Source: Ruminococcus_G sp050944435
GTDB lineage: Bacteria > Bacillota > Clostridia > Lachnospirales > Lachnospiraceae
Reading direction: 5' to 3'
Length of the DNA stretch: 64,000 nt
NCBI GenBank assembly: GCA_050944435.1
Contig: JBMNRB010000013.1
Coordinates: 1 to 64,000 of the forward strand
Of the stretch, positions 1 through 8,718 are shown in pieces. The number at the start of each line of letters is the position of its first letter. Positions within the stretch are counted from its first letter, which is position 1. The notes under the pieces are model-generated. The model was not told where the DNA came from, ran no database searches, and saw nothing but the letters and a program-made list of their open reading frames with translations. A program made the position numbers and the translations under genes.

Positions 1-51
1 GGCTTTTATGACCTGTCCACAGCCTATCAGTCACTGCACATCAACTATTGA
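1..51 (+). CDS. C-terminal tail of the intron-encoded reverse transcriptase/maturase (partial)
   Basis: The first 48 bases are an open frame of 16 codons ending ...SLHINY, closed by TGA at 49-51, directly before intron domain V. In group II introns the maturase/reverse transcriptase frame commonly ends just before domain V, so this is read as its last residues. The rest of the protein lies upstream of the window. Too little is present to show any domain; the call depends on position. Confidence 0.55.
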   Translation, partial: GFYDLSTAYQSLHINY

Positions 52-123
52 AAGCGCCGTATACGAGAACCGTACGTACGGTGCTGTGAGAGGACGGCGG
101 CTAATCACCGCCTCCTACTCGAT
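1..123 (+). mobile_element. 3' end of a group II intron (domains V and VI)
   Basis: After the stop of a short reading frame, AGCGCCGT (from about 53) pairs perfectly with ACGGTGCT (about 79-86). This closes a hairpin with an inner TACG/CGTA stem, the shape of catalytic domain V with its AGC triad. A second hairpin follows (GGCGG/CCGCC flanked by AGGA/TCCT) with an unpaired A near its 3' side, the expected branch-point domain VI. The element ends in CGAT at 120-123, agreeing with the AY 3' boundary of group II introns. The 5' part lies outside the window. The insertion sits just beyond the 3' end of the convergent PLP gene. Identification rests on structure and on memory of clostridial introns. 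Confidence 0.8.
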
Positions 124-153
124 TGTTTGCAGATGTATAGTTATTTCTTAAAT

Positions 154-1251
154 TTATTCCAGAAGCTGGCGGAAAGCTTCCATCAGCATGTCGTTCTGCT
201 CCGGCTTCATCATGCAGAAACGGACGAATTTATCACTGAGGAAGGGAAAGGTGGAACAGTCGCGGATCATCAGGCCTTTCCGAATGCAATGATCAAAAAG
301 CTGTCCGGAAGTAACGTCATCCTTTAATATCTGCATTAGAATGAAATTGGCCGAAGGCCGGTAGACCTTCACCGTATCCCAGGATGAGAGCTCCAGGAAA
401 AGACGTTCTCTCTCCTTTGTGATCAATTGGGAGGTCTGGGCAATATATTCCTGATCCTGGAACATCAGCCGGCCGGCAATTTCCGCCAGAGAATTGATTG
501 TCCATGGATTTTTTCTGGTATTGATGGCTTTGCACACATCCTGGTTTCCGGTGATGGCATATCCCAGCCGGAGTCCCGGCGCGGCGAAAAATTTGGAAGT
601 CCCCCTTAAGATAATCAGGTTGTTGTAATTATTGGTCAGGGGGATGGAGGTTACCCGTTCTTCTTTTGGCGTAAATTCCGCATAAGTTTCATCCACCATA
701 ACGAAAATGCCATATTGAAGGCAGGTGTCCAGTATCTGCCGCATCTGTGTGCGGTTGATGGCGGTGGAGGTGGGATTGTTGGGATTGCAGAGAATCAGAA
801 GATCCAGAGAATCGTTGAGATGGCTGCAGAAATCCGCCGTATTCAGGGTAAAGCCCTCTTTTTCTTTGAGGGGATAGTAATTGACCGTTCCCCCTTCCAG
901 GGAAACCTCCCGTTCGTATTCCGAATAAGTAGGACCCAGAATCATGGCTTTTTTGGGGTGCTGGGTCTGAATGAACAAAGAGATCAGTTCAGTGGAACCG
1001 TTTCCCACAATGACGTTTTCCATCTGGCTGTCGGTGTATCTGGCAATGCAGGCCCGAAGCGCTTTATATTCCCGGTCCGGATAGCTGGTGATGGCGTCCA
1101 GATTTTCCGCCAGGGTATTTTTTAAAGAAAAAGAGATCCCAAGGGGATTCACATTGGCGCTGAAACTTATGATATCTTCCTTTTTTATATGGTACATTGC
1201 TTCTATTTTTTCCATGTCGCTGCCATGGAAATGATCTTTATGCTGTAACAT
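154..1251 (-). CDS. PLP-dependent aminotransferase, threonine-phosphate decarboxylase/HisC-like
   Basis: Fold type I PLP enzyme of about 365 residues. It opens with HFHGSDMEKI and FSANVNPLG, close to the HGGD...FSANINPLG opening of CobD-type L-threonine-O-3-phosphate decarboxylases. NPNNPTS, VDETYAEF and GTSKFFAAPGLRLGY follow; the lysine of the last motif should carry PLP. Family members either decarboxylate threonine phosphate for the cobalamin lower-loop linker or transaminate histidinol phosphate. No cobalamin or histidine genes are in the window, so the substrate is open. The start is placed at ATG 1251, preceded by AAAGGA at good spacing, rather than at the in-frame TTG at 1308, which lacks a ribosome site. 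A TTGACT/TATAAT promoter lies upstream. Confidence 0.8.
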   Translation of the reverse strand: MLQHKDHFHGSDMEKIEAMYHIKKEDIISFSANVNPLGISFSLKNTLAENLDAITSYPDREYKALRACIARYTDSQMENVIVGNGSTELISLFIQTQHPKKAMILGPTYSEYEREVSLEGGTVNYYPLKEKEGFTLNTADFCSHLNDSLDLLILCNPNNPTSTAINRTQMRQILDTCLQYGIFVMVDETYAEFTPKEERVTSIPLTNNYNNLIILRGTSKFFAAPGLRLGYAITGNQDVCKAINTRKNPWTINSLAEIAGRLMFQDQEYIAQTSQLITKERERLFLELSSWDTVKVYRPSANFILMQILKDDVTSGQLFDHCIRKGLMIRDCSTFPFLSDKFVRFCMMKPEQNDMLMEAFRQLLE

Positions 1252-1298
1252 GTCTGTCCTTTCCGCGCTGGAGCCGGTTTTTATTGTTTTGGCCCCGG

Positions 1299-1327
1299 TT
1301 GCATCCAAAGTTTTTGTAGTGTATAAT
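1299..1327 (+). promoter_or_regulatory. Promoter of the three-gene unknown operon
   Basis: TTGCAT (1299-1304), a 17-bp spacer and TATAAT (1322-1327) point towards the gene at 1382. The two opposed -10 boxes are only 2 bp apart, so the two promoters overlap and cannot easily be occupied together. Confidence 0.65.
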
Positions 1328-1329
1328 TC

Positions 1330-1357
1330 ATTATAACGTTTGAAAAAGAATAGTCAA
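1330..1357 (-). promoter_or_regulatory. Promoter of the PLP gene
   Basis: On the minus strand, TTGACT (1357-1352) and TATAAT (1335-1330) are separated by 16 bp. This gives a start near 1323 and a leader of about 70 bases to the ATG at 1251. Confidence 0.65.
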
Positions 1358-1381
1358 TAGTAGAAGCACAGGTAGAAACGA

Positions 1382-4300
1382 ATGAAAAAAAGAGTAGAAC
1401 AACTGATGAACGGAAAGTTTGAATATGCCCATCCCGATCTTGATGTGTCGGAAAGCGCCATCAATCTTCTTCTTTCCGAGGGAGAATCCCACAGGGGAGA
1501 ATTATGCTTTGGGGCGGAGGACGGCAGCGCCGTTAAAGGGATGATAATTTCTGACAGCCGCAGGATTTTGCTGTCGGAGGATCGGTTTCAGGGGAAGATT
1601 ATCCGGGTGACTTACGGTATCGACACCGCCGGACTAAAACCGGGAAGCGCCTGCGGGGGCAATATTGTCATCATGAGCGATGTGGGAGAGAAAGTAATAC
1701 CGGTTCACTTTTCCATCCGAAAGGGCCAGGTGAATTCATCCAAAGGAACCCTCAAAAATCTGGATGATTTTGCAGATCTTGCCAGAGAGGATTACCGGGA
1801 AGCTTTCCGTATTTTTACCGGAAAGGATTTCCTTACTTTTTCTGAGGAAGAGAGGAAAACTTATCTGGGATTATATAAAGGTATGTCGCATAATCCTGTG
1901 ACCTATCAGCATATGGAAGAATTTTTGATCGGTGCGGGGAAAAAAGATCCTGTGCGCCTTTCCCTGGACAAAGACAGGAAAGAGACTCTTAAGTTGGAAG
2001 GATCCATGAAAGACACTCTGTATATTTACCGGAGCACCTGGGGATATCTCAGAGCGGAAGTGGAAACAGAAGGAGACTTTCTGGAGGTGGATAAAAAGAT
2101 TATCACCTCGGAGGATTTTATCGGAAGCGTATTTGGACTGGAATATATTATTCTGCGGGACCGTCTGGGAAAGGGCAGACGGTTTGGAAAAATAAAAATC
2201 CGTACGGTGTACGGTCAGCTGCAGTTTGAAATTGTGGCTTCGGCTGCGGGAGAATATGAGATCAGCATGCACGGTTTTGAGAGCAGAGTCCGGCGGGAGC
2301 TGACCAGAAGTTATCTGGACCGCCGTCTGCAGATGATTGACGGCCGACAGTTCAAGGAACAGACGGATTCAATTTTGAAAGAACTGAAAAATTCAGGAAA
2401 TTACAATGCGATGATGCAGCTGTACGAAGCCTGGGTATGTCTGGAAAGTCACGAAGAAGCGCAGGGGGAGAAGCTGATCGCCCAGTTGGCGGAGCGGACA
2501 TTCTCACCGGAAGAAAGCCAGGAGGAAGCGGCTTATCTTTATCTTGCCAGAAGAACGGGGTTAAGACAGCAGGATAATATGGAGTACAGGGAGAGAATCC
2601 GTTCTTTGTACCGGCGAAATCCCAAAAGTCTTGTGCTGCTTTATATCCTGCTCCAGGATGAAGAAATCCGGCATTCACCGGTGAAACAGCTGGATCTGAT
2701 GGAACAGCAGTTTGAACTTGGCGTTACCAGTCCTCTTTTGTATGTGGAGGCCTGCCGGGTGATCAAAGAGGATGAAAATCAGTTCCGGAAGCTTTCGCCT
2801 TTTATGATTCAGGTGCTGGCCTTTGCCGGCCGCCATCAGCTTCTGACCAAGGAACTGGGGATGCGGATCGCACATCTTGCGTCCCATGAAAAGACCTTTA
2901 AGCCCAGTGTATACCGCATACTCTGTGACGCGTATCAGGTATGTCCCCAGAAAGATACGGTGGAGGCCATCTGCCGTCTGGTGATGATGGGGCAGCCGGG
3001 CAGAAAAGAGTATTTTAAATGGTATGCTCTGGCCGTGGAGATGGATATCCGGATTACGCGGCTGTATGAATTTTACATAGAAACCATGAGCCGCCATTAC
3101 CAGGAACCGCTGTCAAAGGCAGTACGGCTGTATTTTTCTTATCAAAATACATTGAGCAGTGAAAGAAAAGCTTTCATTTACGCTAAAGTAATCCGAAATA
3201 AAGATCAGGATATGGAAACTTATCGGACGTACCGGGAGGCAATGGAAACCTTTGCCGGGCAAAGCCTGATGGAGGGGCGGATTAATGAAGACTATGCCGT
3301 GCTGTATCAGGAATTTATCACGGAGATCAGGGACAGCGCTCAGGCAAAGGCCTATGCCGGCGTGATGTTTACCCACCGGCTGTACAGCGATGATCCCAAA
3401 GTCCGCAGCGTCATCGTATGCCACGGCGCGCTGAAGGAGGAGAAAAGTTATCCCTGCCGGGAGGGTGTGGCCTATATCGACCTGTACGGCCCGGACGCCC
3501 AGATCCTTTTTGAAGACGCCAAACACCGCAGGTACGTGGCTACGGTGGATTACAACCTTCAGAAACTGACGGAGGAAAAAGAGCCGGCCCGCCAGTGTAT
3601 GGCCTTTAATATTCCCGATCCGGGGCTGCTTCTTTATATCTGCAAAAGCGATCCCATGGAAACCAGGGTGACGGTGCGGAATATGGGATGTTTCCAGCTG
3701 GTGGCGGATTCTGAGGCTTTCGAGGAGGAATACCGGTGCAAAGTGCGGCGGAAGCTTCTGGATTATTACGATAAAAATGCAGGGGACGATACCCTTAATG
3801 AATATCTGGGCCGGCTGGATTATGAAGAATTTTACAAGGTGGACTACCTGCTTCTGCAGGACATTCTGATCCGTCACGGCTTCTGCCGGGAGGCCTTCGA
3901 ACTGATACAGAAATACGGTTATGAAGGAATTGGCATTGCGGCGCTGTTTAAGCTGTGCCGGAGACTGATCCTGGATACGGAATTTACGGAAAACGAAGAG
4001 CTTCTGTACCTGTCCTATTACGTAATGGAGCAGGGAAAATACGATGAAGTGCTGTTGGGATATTTAAGGGACAATTACATGGGAGATGTGGATCATATGA
4101 TCTATATCTGGGAACGGCTGAAGGGATTTCAGATGGACGGCTATACGCTGGAGGAAGAGATCCTGCTGCTTGCCATGTATTCCCGGGTGAATGTTCCGAA
4201 ACTTTCAAAGGTACTGGAAAGTTATGTGAAAAACAGGGGAAAAGAAGTGGTCATCGCCGCGGCTTTGACTTTCCTGGCCTACGGATATTTTCTGGAAGAT

Positions 4301-4921
4301 ATTCGGATCGATATGTTTGTGTTCAAAAGTCTGGAAAGTCTGTATGAAGACGGGCAGGATATGGATTTGATGTGCTGGCTGGCGCTGCTGAAACGGTATC
4401 GGTTCAGCAAAAAACTGAATGTCTATCAGAAAGAAAATGTGAAAGGCATCTTAAACCGGTGCAGAGAAAGAAATCTCAGGTTTTCTTTCTTCAAGGAATT
4501 TCCGGCAGAGCTGATTCGGGGATTTCAGCTGGAAGACAAGGTGTTTGTGGAAAAAAGATTTGCGCCGGGAGACCAGGTTACCCTTCATTACGCGATTTTG
4601 CGGGAGAAGGAAGAGCCGAACTATCAAAGTGAACCGCTGAAAAATGATTTTCACGGCGTTTTCGTGAGAGAATTTCTGCTGTTTTACGGAGAAAGGCTTA
4701 AGTTCTATCTGACCGTAACCCGGGGGAAAGAAAGTTTCCGTACGGAAGAAGAGGAAGTGATGCTGGAGACGGTATCCGCCGGCGGCACCAGCCGGTACGA
4801 TATGCTCAATCAGATGCTGGCGTACCGGAAAATGGGAAATGATCAGGAATGCCGGAAAATCATGAAAAAATACCGCCAGATGGAGCGATTGACGGAACAG
4901 CTTTTTGAAATGGCTGAGTAA
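1382..4921 (+). CDS. Large cytoplasmic beta/helical-repeat protein of unknown function (DUF5717-like)
   Basis: 1179 residues with no signal peptide or membrane segment. The first 280 or so residues are beta-rich and seem to hold two immunoglobulin-like units (one ends near VIPVHFSI, the next near QFEIVAS). The long middle, about 290-1000, is helical with TPR-like spacing of Tyr, Leu and Ala, suggesting an alpha-solenoid scaffold. The C-terminus returns to a beta-rich stretch. I recall this architecture as a Lachnospiraceae family, DUF5717, but could not check it. It is first in a tight operon with an Hsp70/actin-like protein (26 bp downstream) and a TPR protein. Together these suggest a cytoplasmic assembly or chaperone-like complex; no activity can be assigned. 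Confidence 0.75.
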   Translation: MKKRVEQLMNGKFEYAHPDLDVSESAINLLLSEGESHRGELCFGAEDGSAVKGMIISDSRRILLSEDRFQGKIIRVTYGIDTAGLKPGSACGGNIVIMSDVGEKVIPVHFSIRKGQVNSSKGTLKNLDDFADLAREDYREAFRIFTGKDFLTFSEEERKTYLGLYKGMSHNPVTYQHMEEFLIGAGKKDPVRLSLDKDRKETLKLEGSMKDTLYIYRSTWGYLRAEVETEGDFLEVDKKIITSEDFIGSVFGLEYIILRDRLGKGRRFGKIKIRTVYGQLQFEIVASAAGEYEISMHGFESRVRRELTRSYLDRRLQMIDGRQFKEQTDSILKELKNSGNYNAMMQLYEAWVCLESHEEAQGEKLIAQLAERTFSPEESQEEAAYLYLARRTGLRQQDNMEYRERIRSLYRRNPKSLVLLYILLQDEEIRHSPVKQLDLMEQQFELGVTSPLLYVEACRVIKEDENQFRKLSPFMIQVLAFAGRHQLLTKELGMRIAHLASHEKTFKPSVYRILCDAYQVCPQKDTVEAICRLVMMGQPGRKEYFKWYALAVEMDIRITRLYEFYIETMSRHYQEPLSKAVRLYFSYQNTLSSERKAFIYAKVIRNKDQDMETYRTYREAMETFAGQSLMEGRINEDYAVLYQEFITEIRDSAQAKAYAGVMFTHRLYSDDPKVRSVIVCHGALKEEKSYPCREGVAYIDLYGPDAQILFEDAKHRRYVATVDYNLQKLTEEKEPARQCMAFNIPDPGLLLYICKSDPMETRVTVRNMGCFQLVADSEAFEEEYRCKVRRKLLDYYDKNAGDDTLNEYLGRLDYEEFYKVDYLLLQDILIRHGFCREAFELIQKYGYEGIGIAALFKLCRRLILDTEFTENEELLYLSYYVMEQGKYDEVLLGYLRDNYMGDVDHMIYIWERLKGFQMDGYTLEEEILLLAMYSRVNVPKLSKVLESYVKNRGKEVVIAAALTFLAYGYFLEDIRIDMFVFKSLESLYEDGQDMDLMCWLALLKRYRFSKKLNVYQKENVKGILNRCRERNLRFSFFKEFPAELIRGFQLEDKVFVEKRFAPGDQVTLHYAILREKEEPNYQSEPLKNDFHGVFVREFLLFYGERLKFYLTVTRGKESFRTEEEEVMLETVSAGGTSRYDMLNQMLAYRKMGNDQECRKIMKKYRQMERLTEQLFEMAE

Positions 4922-4947
4922 TTCCGGGATCAATTGGAGGCTAACGA

Positions 4948-6195
4948 ATGAACGAAGTCAGAAATATAATTGTAGGTTTTGAGATGGGAGAACGGTATTC
5001 ACAGATCTGTTATTATGACAGGACGGAGGAAGAACCGGTTTCCCTGTCTGTCCGGGCGGGACAGAGCCAGTATGCCTTTCCCACCTGCATCAGTAAAAAG
5101 CCGGGAGAGGAGATCTATCATTACGGGGTGGAGGCGGAATACTTTGCCGCCCAGCAGAATGAAATCCTGGTGGACCGTCTCTTTGAGCTCTGCCTTTCCA
5201 GGGAAAAGGTTCAGGTGGAAGACCGTCTGGTGGAGCCGGCCGGGCTGGCGGCAGTTTTTCTGGGTCAGGCGCTGGGGATGCTGGGAGCCAATAATCTTCT
5301 GAAAAATATCTCCGGCATTATGGTGACGGTTCCCCGGCTGAATAAAGCGCTGGTGGATAATCTGAAAGAGGCCTTTCGGATTCTGAAATTTCCAGCGGGA
5401 AGATGTTTTCTGCAAAACTATGACGAAAGTTTTTATTACTATACCATTTCCCAAAAACCGGAATTCTGGAGCCGCAGAGTAGGACTCTTTACCTTTGAAG
5501 GGGACGAGGCGGCGTTCCGCCATCTGCAGATTGATCATCAGTCCAAACCGGCAGTGGCTTCAGTGAAAGCCGGAAAACGGGCGGCGCTGGATTCAGCCTG
5601 GGAAAACCGGGATGTGGATTTTTGCAGGCTGATTCAGGAATCCTTTGGAAATGATATTTATTCCGGCGTCTTCCTTGTGGGAAACGGGTTTGACAAAGAG
5701 TGGGCGGTCCGCTCCATTCCGCTGCTGTGTAAAAATCAGCGTCACGTATTTTATGGAAACAATCTCTACTGCAAGGGAGCCTGCTACGGAGCGAAAGAGA
5801 AGGTGGAAGGCCGTTTGGTAAAAGACCTTGTCTATCAGGGAGAGGATATTGTGACGGCCATGCTGGGGATGGAGATGCTGATTTCCGGAGTGCATTCTTA
5901 TTATCCCCTGGTGGAGCCGGGAGTTCACTGGTATGAGACGAAAAAGGAGTTTGAAATTCTTTTGGAAGATACCAGGGAGCTGGTTTTTCTGGCCGGCGAG
6001 CCCAGATCTCCCAAGCTGCAGCGGTACAGTATGGCGCTTCCAGGGCTGCCGGAAAGGCCGGCCAAGGCCACCCGCCTTGGGATTAAACTGGAATTTGAAT
6101 CCCTGAATCGTATTCAGATCCAGGTGACGGATTTGGGGCTGGGAGAGTTGTTTCCGTCAAGCGGCCTTGTATGGAAAGAGACACTGGTACAGTAA
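4948..6195 (+). CDS. Hsp70/actin-like ATPase-fold protein of unknown function (DUF5716-like)
   Basis: 415 residues. The opening IIVGFEMGERYSQICYYDR resembles the phosphate-1 strand pair of the actin/Hsp70 fold. IMVTVPRLNKALVDNLKEAF matches the region where DnaK proteins carry VPA.F...QR. VFLVGNGF and NNLYCKGACYGA resemble the adenosine motif and the terminal NP..A.A.GAA block. The canonical glycine-rich phosphate loops are degraded, so ATP hydrolysis is uncertain. There is no DnaK substrate-binding domain; a short beta-rich tail follows. A GGAGG site at about 4936 supports the start. It lies between the large solenoid protein and a TPR protein and is probably their partner. The family number is from memory. 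Confidence 0.7.
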   Translation: MNEVRNIIVGFEMGERYSQICYYDRTEEEPVSLSVRAGQSQYAFPTCISKKPGEEIYHYGVEAEYFAAQQNEILVDRLFELCLSREKVQVEDRLVEPAGLAAVFLGQALGMLGANNLLKNISGIMVTVPRLNKALVDNLKEAFRILKFPAGRCFLQNYDESFYYYTISQKPEFWSRRVGLFTFEGDEAAFRHLQIDHQSKPAVASVKAGKRAALDSAWENRDVDFCRLIQESFGNDIYSGVFLVGNGFDKEWAVRSIPLLCKNQRHVFYGNNLYCKGACYGAKEKVEGRLVKDLVYQGEDIVTAMLGMEMLISGVHSYYPLVEPGVHWYETKKEFEILLEDTRELVFLAGEPRSPKLQRYSMALPGLPERPAKATRLGIKLEFESLNRIQIQVTDLGLGELFPSSGLVWKETLVQ

Positions 6196-6207
6196 AGGAG
6201 GCACAGG

Positions 6208-6981
6208 ATGATCGGTTATCGGTTATGTCAGACGAAAAAGGCGGAAAATCCCTATTTTATTGAGAACATCAGCACCAACATATTCACCATGGAGGAACTT
6301 TGCTTTTACATGAGCCGGAATCTTTATCTGCTGGACGAAACCATTTTGAATGAAGGACTGGCCTGCTGGCTGAAAGAAGAGCTGGGCCTGACTGTGCTGT
6401 CCAGAAAACTGATGAAACTTCTGGAGGAAAAGGCGTCCATGGCGGAATTGATTCTGCCTGTACTGAAGGAAATTCAGTATCTGAATCAGGGGGAACAAAA
6501 GGAACTGCAGCAGAAATTAAAGCAAATGGAAGAGCAGCCGCCCCTGGTGCGCGGAAAATTAAAAGGCGATTACCTGGTGGGATACCATAAGTACGGCAAT
6601 GCACTGAAGGTGTACGGCGAGGTGCTTAAAGAGACGGATGAAAGCGCCATGGGCAGCCAGTTCAAGGGAAATGTCCTCCATAATATGGGATGCGCCTATG
6701 CCCGTCTGTTTCAGATGGAGGAGGCTGCGGCCTGCTTTGAAAAAGCCTATGAGCTGCTGCACAGCCATCTGTCGCTGAAAAGTTATCTCACGGCCGTTTA
6801 TCTGCTGGGTTCAAAGGAGGAGTTCCAGAGAAAGGCACAAGAGCTGAAGGCCGACGCGGCTGTGATCCAGGGACTGGAAGAAGAAATTGCCGAAGCCTTA
6901 AAAGATGAGAAAGAGGAAACGGTGACAGAGGAAATGCTGGCCGCCATGACGGCGGAATATCATAAAAACACAGGCTGGTGA
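6208..6981 (+). CDS. TPR-repeat protein, third gene of the unknown operon
   Basis: 257 residues, soluble. The N-terminal third contains TNIFTMEELCFYMSRNLYLLDE, a helical segment. The middle (about 110-205) has TPR-like helices, including GNALKVYGEVLKE and MGCAYARLFQMEEAAACFEKAYELL, the latter a near-consensus TPR unit. The C-terminus is acidic. AAAGGAGG precedes the ATG; the gap to the upstream Hsp70-like gene is 12 bp. It is probably the adaptor of the complex proposed for the two genes before it. No function is known to me. Confidence 0.72.
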   Translation: MIGYRLCQTKKAENPYFIENISTNIFTMEELCFYMSRNLYLLDETILNEGLACWLKEELGLTVLSRKLMKLLEEKASMAELILPVLKEIQYLNQGEQKELQQKLKQMEEQPPLVRGKLKGDYLVGYHKYGNALKVYGEVLKETDESAMGSQFKGNVLHNMGCAYARLFQMEEAAACFEKAYELLHSHLSLKSYLTAVYLLGSKEEFQRKAQELKADAAVIQGLEEEIAEALKDEKEETVTEEMLAAMTAEYHKNTGW

Positions 6982-6986
6982 TCTGG

Positions 6987-7015
6987 TTGACAGGAAAAGT
7001 CTGATATGATAATAT
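6987..7015 (+). promoter_or_regulatory. Promoter of the amino-acid ABC operon
   Basis: TTGACA (6987-6992), a 17-bp spacer and TAATAT (7010-7015), a near-ideal sigma-A promoter immediately after the upstream stop codon. No T-box or riboswitch is seen in the short leader. Confidence 0.8.
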
Positions 7016-7077
7016 AAAATTCATGGTTTAGCAAAGTAGAGTGCTACCAAAGGAAAATATATCAGGAGGACTGTCAG

Positions 7078-7962
7078 GTGAAAAAGAAAATATTATGTAC
7101 GATGATGACTGCTGTGATGGCGGTATCTTTGCTGGCCGGCTGCGGCGGCGGAAACGAGGAAGCGGCGCCGGAAACGGAAGAGAACAGCGCGCAGGATTCT
7201 GCCGGTGAGACGGAGGAAAGCGCCCAGGAGGAGACGGAAGCATCTTCCGGAGAACGGACCACTTTTACGGTAGGATTTGACGCGGAATATCCGCCCTATG
7301 GATATATGGATGAGAACGGAGAATATACAGGCTTCGACCTGGAGCTGGCCCAGGCGGTATGTGACCTGGAGGGCTGGGAACTGGTGAAAACCCCGATTTC
7401 CTGGGATTCCAAAGATATGGAGCTGGAGTCAGGCACCATCGACTGTATCTGGAATGGATTTACCATGGACGGCCGGGAGGATGATTATACCTGGTCCGAT
7501 CCCTATGTGGACAACAGTCAGGTAATGGTGGTTGCGGAAAATTCCGGCATTGAAACCTTTGATGATCTGGCCGGAAAGGTAGTGGGCGTACAGGCGGCAT
7601 CCGCCGCGCTGCAGCTTCTTCAGGATGAAGAAGGCCAGAAAGAGCTGGCGGATACCTTTGGAAGTCTGCAGGAGTTTGCTGATTACAACAGCGCTTTTGT
7701 GGAACTGCAGGCAGGTTCCGTGCAGGCGGTAGCCATGGACATCGGAGTTGCCCAGTATCAGATCAAAACCAGAGGCGAAGGCTTCAAGATTATGGATGAA
7801 AAGCTGAATTCTGAAAAATATGCAATCGGATTCAAGCTGGGCAATGAGGAACTGCGTGATACAGTGAATGCGGATCTGCAGAAGCTTCTGGAGGATGGAA
7901 CCTTTGATGAGCTGGCGGAAAAGTATGAATTGACAGATATGGTTTGCCTGGAAGCAAAATAA
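7078..7962 (+). CDS. Polar amino-acid ABC transporter substrate-binding lipoprotein
   Basis: 294 residues. The signal peptide ends in the lipobox LLAGC; the mature protein begins with a long acidic Glu/Ser/Thr linker and is anchored outside the membrane. The binding domain starts at TTFTVGFDAEYPPYGYMDENG, typical of family 3 solute-binding proteins for polar amino acids, and keeps GFDLELAQAV and the ligand-contacting WNGFTMDGRED region. The start is GTG at 7078, set by AGGAGG at about 7066. The permease and ATPase follow, so the three genes form a complete importer. Cystine or another polar amino acid is possible; the exact substrate cannot be read. Confidence 0.9.
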   Translation: MKKKILCTMMTAVMAVSLLAGCGGGNEEAAPETEENSAQDSAGETEESAQEETEASSGERTTFTVGFDAEYPPYGYMDENGEYTGFDLELAQAVCDLEGWELVKTPISWDSKDMELESGTIDCIWNGFTMDGREDDYTWSDPYVDNSQVMVVAENSGIETFDDLAGKVVGVQAASAALQLLQDEEGQKELADTFGSLQEFADYNSAFVELQAGSVQAVAMDIGVAQYQIKTRGEGFKIMDEKLNSEKYAIGFKLGNEELRDTVNADLQKLLEDGTFDELAEKYELTDMVCLEAK

Positions 7963-7976
7963 AAGGCGGCCTCATA

Positions 7977-8017
7977 ACCCCCCGGATTTGCTGCGGCTGC
8001 GGCAGGTTGCGGGGGGT
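7977..8017 (+). other. Intercistronic stem-loop after the binding-protein gene
   Basis: ACCCCCC (7977-7983) pairs with GGGGGGT (8011-8017) around an inner CTGC/GCAG helix, and no T-run follows. Such hairpins between binding protein and permease often protect the upstream message from 3' decay, giving more binding protein than permease. That role is inferred. Confidence 0.6.
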
Positions 8018-8056
8018 ATTGACGCTGTTTGAGAAATCGGGAGGAATACAAAGGAT

Positions 8057-8707
8057 ATGGAATTTTCAGTTATGCTGGGACAACTGGCGGAGGGAATGGT
8101 GCAGTCCATCTGCATTTTTGCCCTGACCTTGATTTTTTCTCTGCCCCTGGGGCTTTTGGTGTCCTTTGGACGGATGTCCAAAAATAAAATTGTCAGTACC
8201 ATTTTCAGAATTTATATTTCCATCATGAGAGGAACGCCTCTTATGCTGCAGCTTCTGGTGGTTTTCTACGGTCCCTTCTATCTGTTTGGAGCCAACATCG
8301 GAGGAATGTACCGGTTTGTTGCAATCATTCTGGGATTTTCTTTGAATTACGCCGCTTATTTTGCGGAAATTTACCGGTCCGGCATTGAGTCTATGCCCCG
8401 GGGACAGTATGAAGCTGCCAAAGTTCTGGGATATAACGGAAGACAGACCTTCGTCAAGATTATCCTTCCTCAGGTGATCAAAAGAATCCTGCCATCAGTG
8501 ACCAACGAGGTGATTACTCTGGTAAAAGATACTTCTCTGGCATTTGCCCTGGCCTATATGGAGATGTTCACCATTGCGAAACAGATTGCAGCGGCTAATA
8601 CCACTTTTGTTCCCTTTATCGTAGCCGGCATATTCTATTATGTGTTCAATCTGCTGGTTGCTGTGGTGATGGAAGGAATTGAGAAAAAGCTGAATTACTA
8701 TCATTAG
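8057..8707 (+). CDS. Amino-acid ABC transporter permease
   Basis: 216 residues, a HisM/GlnP-type integral membrane protein with about five transmembrane helices. IMRGTPLMLQLL in the N-terminal half is the family signature, and the EAA loop GQYEAAKVLGYNGRQTFVKI gives the contact with the ATPase. It is the only permease in the operon, so a homodimer is expected. GGGAGG precedes the start, and the gene sits 94 bp after the binding protein and 11 bp before the ATPase. Confidence 0.92.
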   Translation: MEFSVMLGQLAEGMVQSICIFALTLIFSLPLGLLVSFGRMSKNKIVSTIFRIYISIMRGTPLMLQLLVVFYGPFYLFGANIGGMYRFVAIILGFSLNYAAYFAEIYRSGIESMPRGQYEAAKVLGYNGRQTFVKIILPQVIKRILPSVTNEVITLVKDTSLAFALAYMEMFTIAKQIAAANTTFVPFIVAGIFYYVFNLLVAVVMEGIEKKLNYYH

Positions 8708-8718
8708 GAGGAAATCCC

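Noticed and set aside
154..1251. Assignment of the PLP enzyme to cobalamin synthesis
   Set aside because: No other cobalamin gene is in the window, and CobD and HisC types cannot be parted with confidence by eye.
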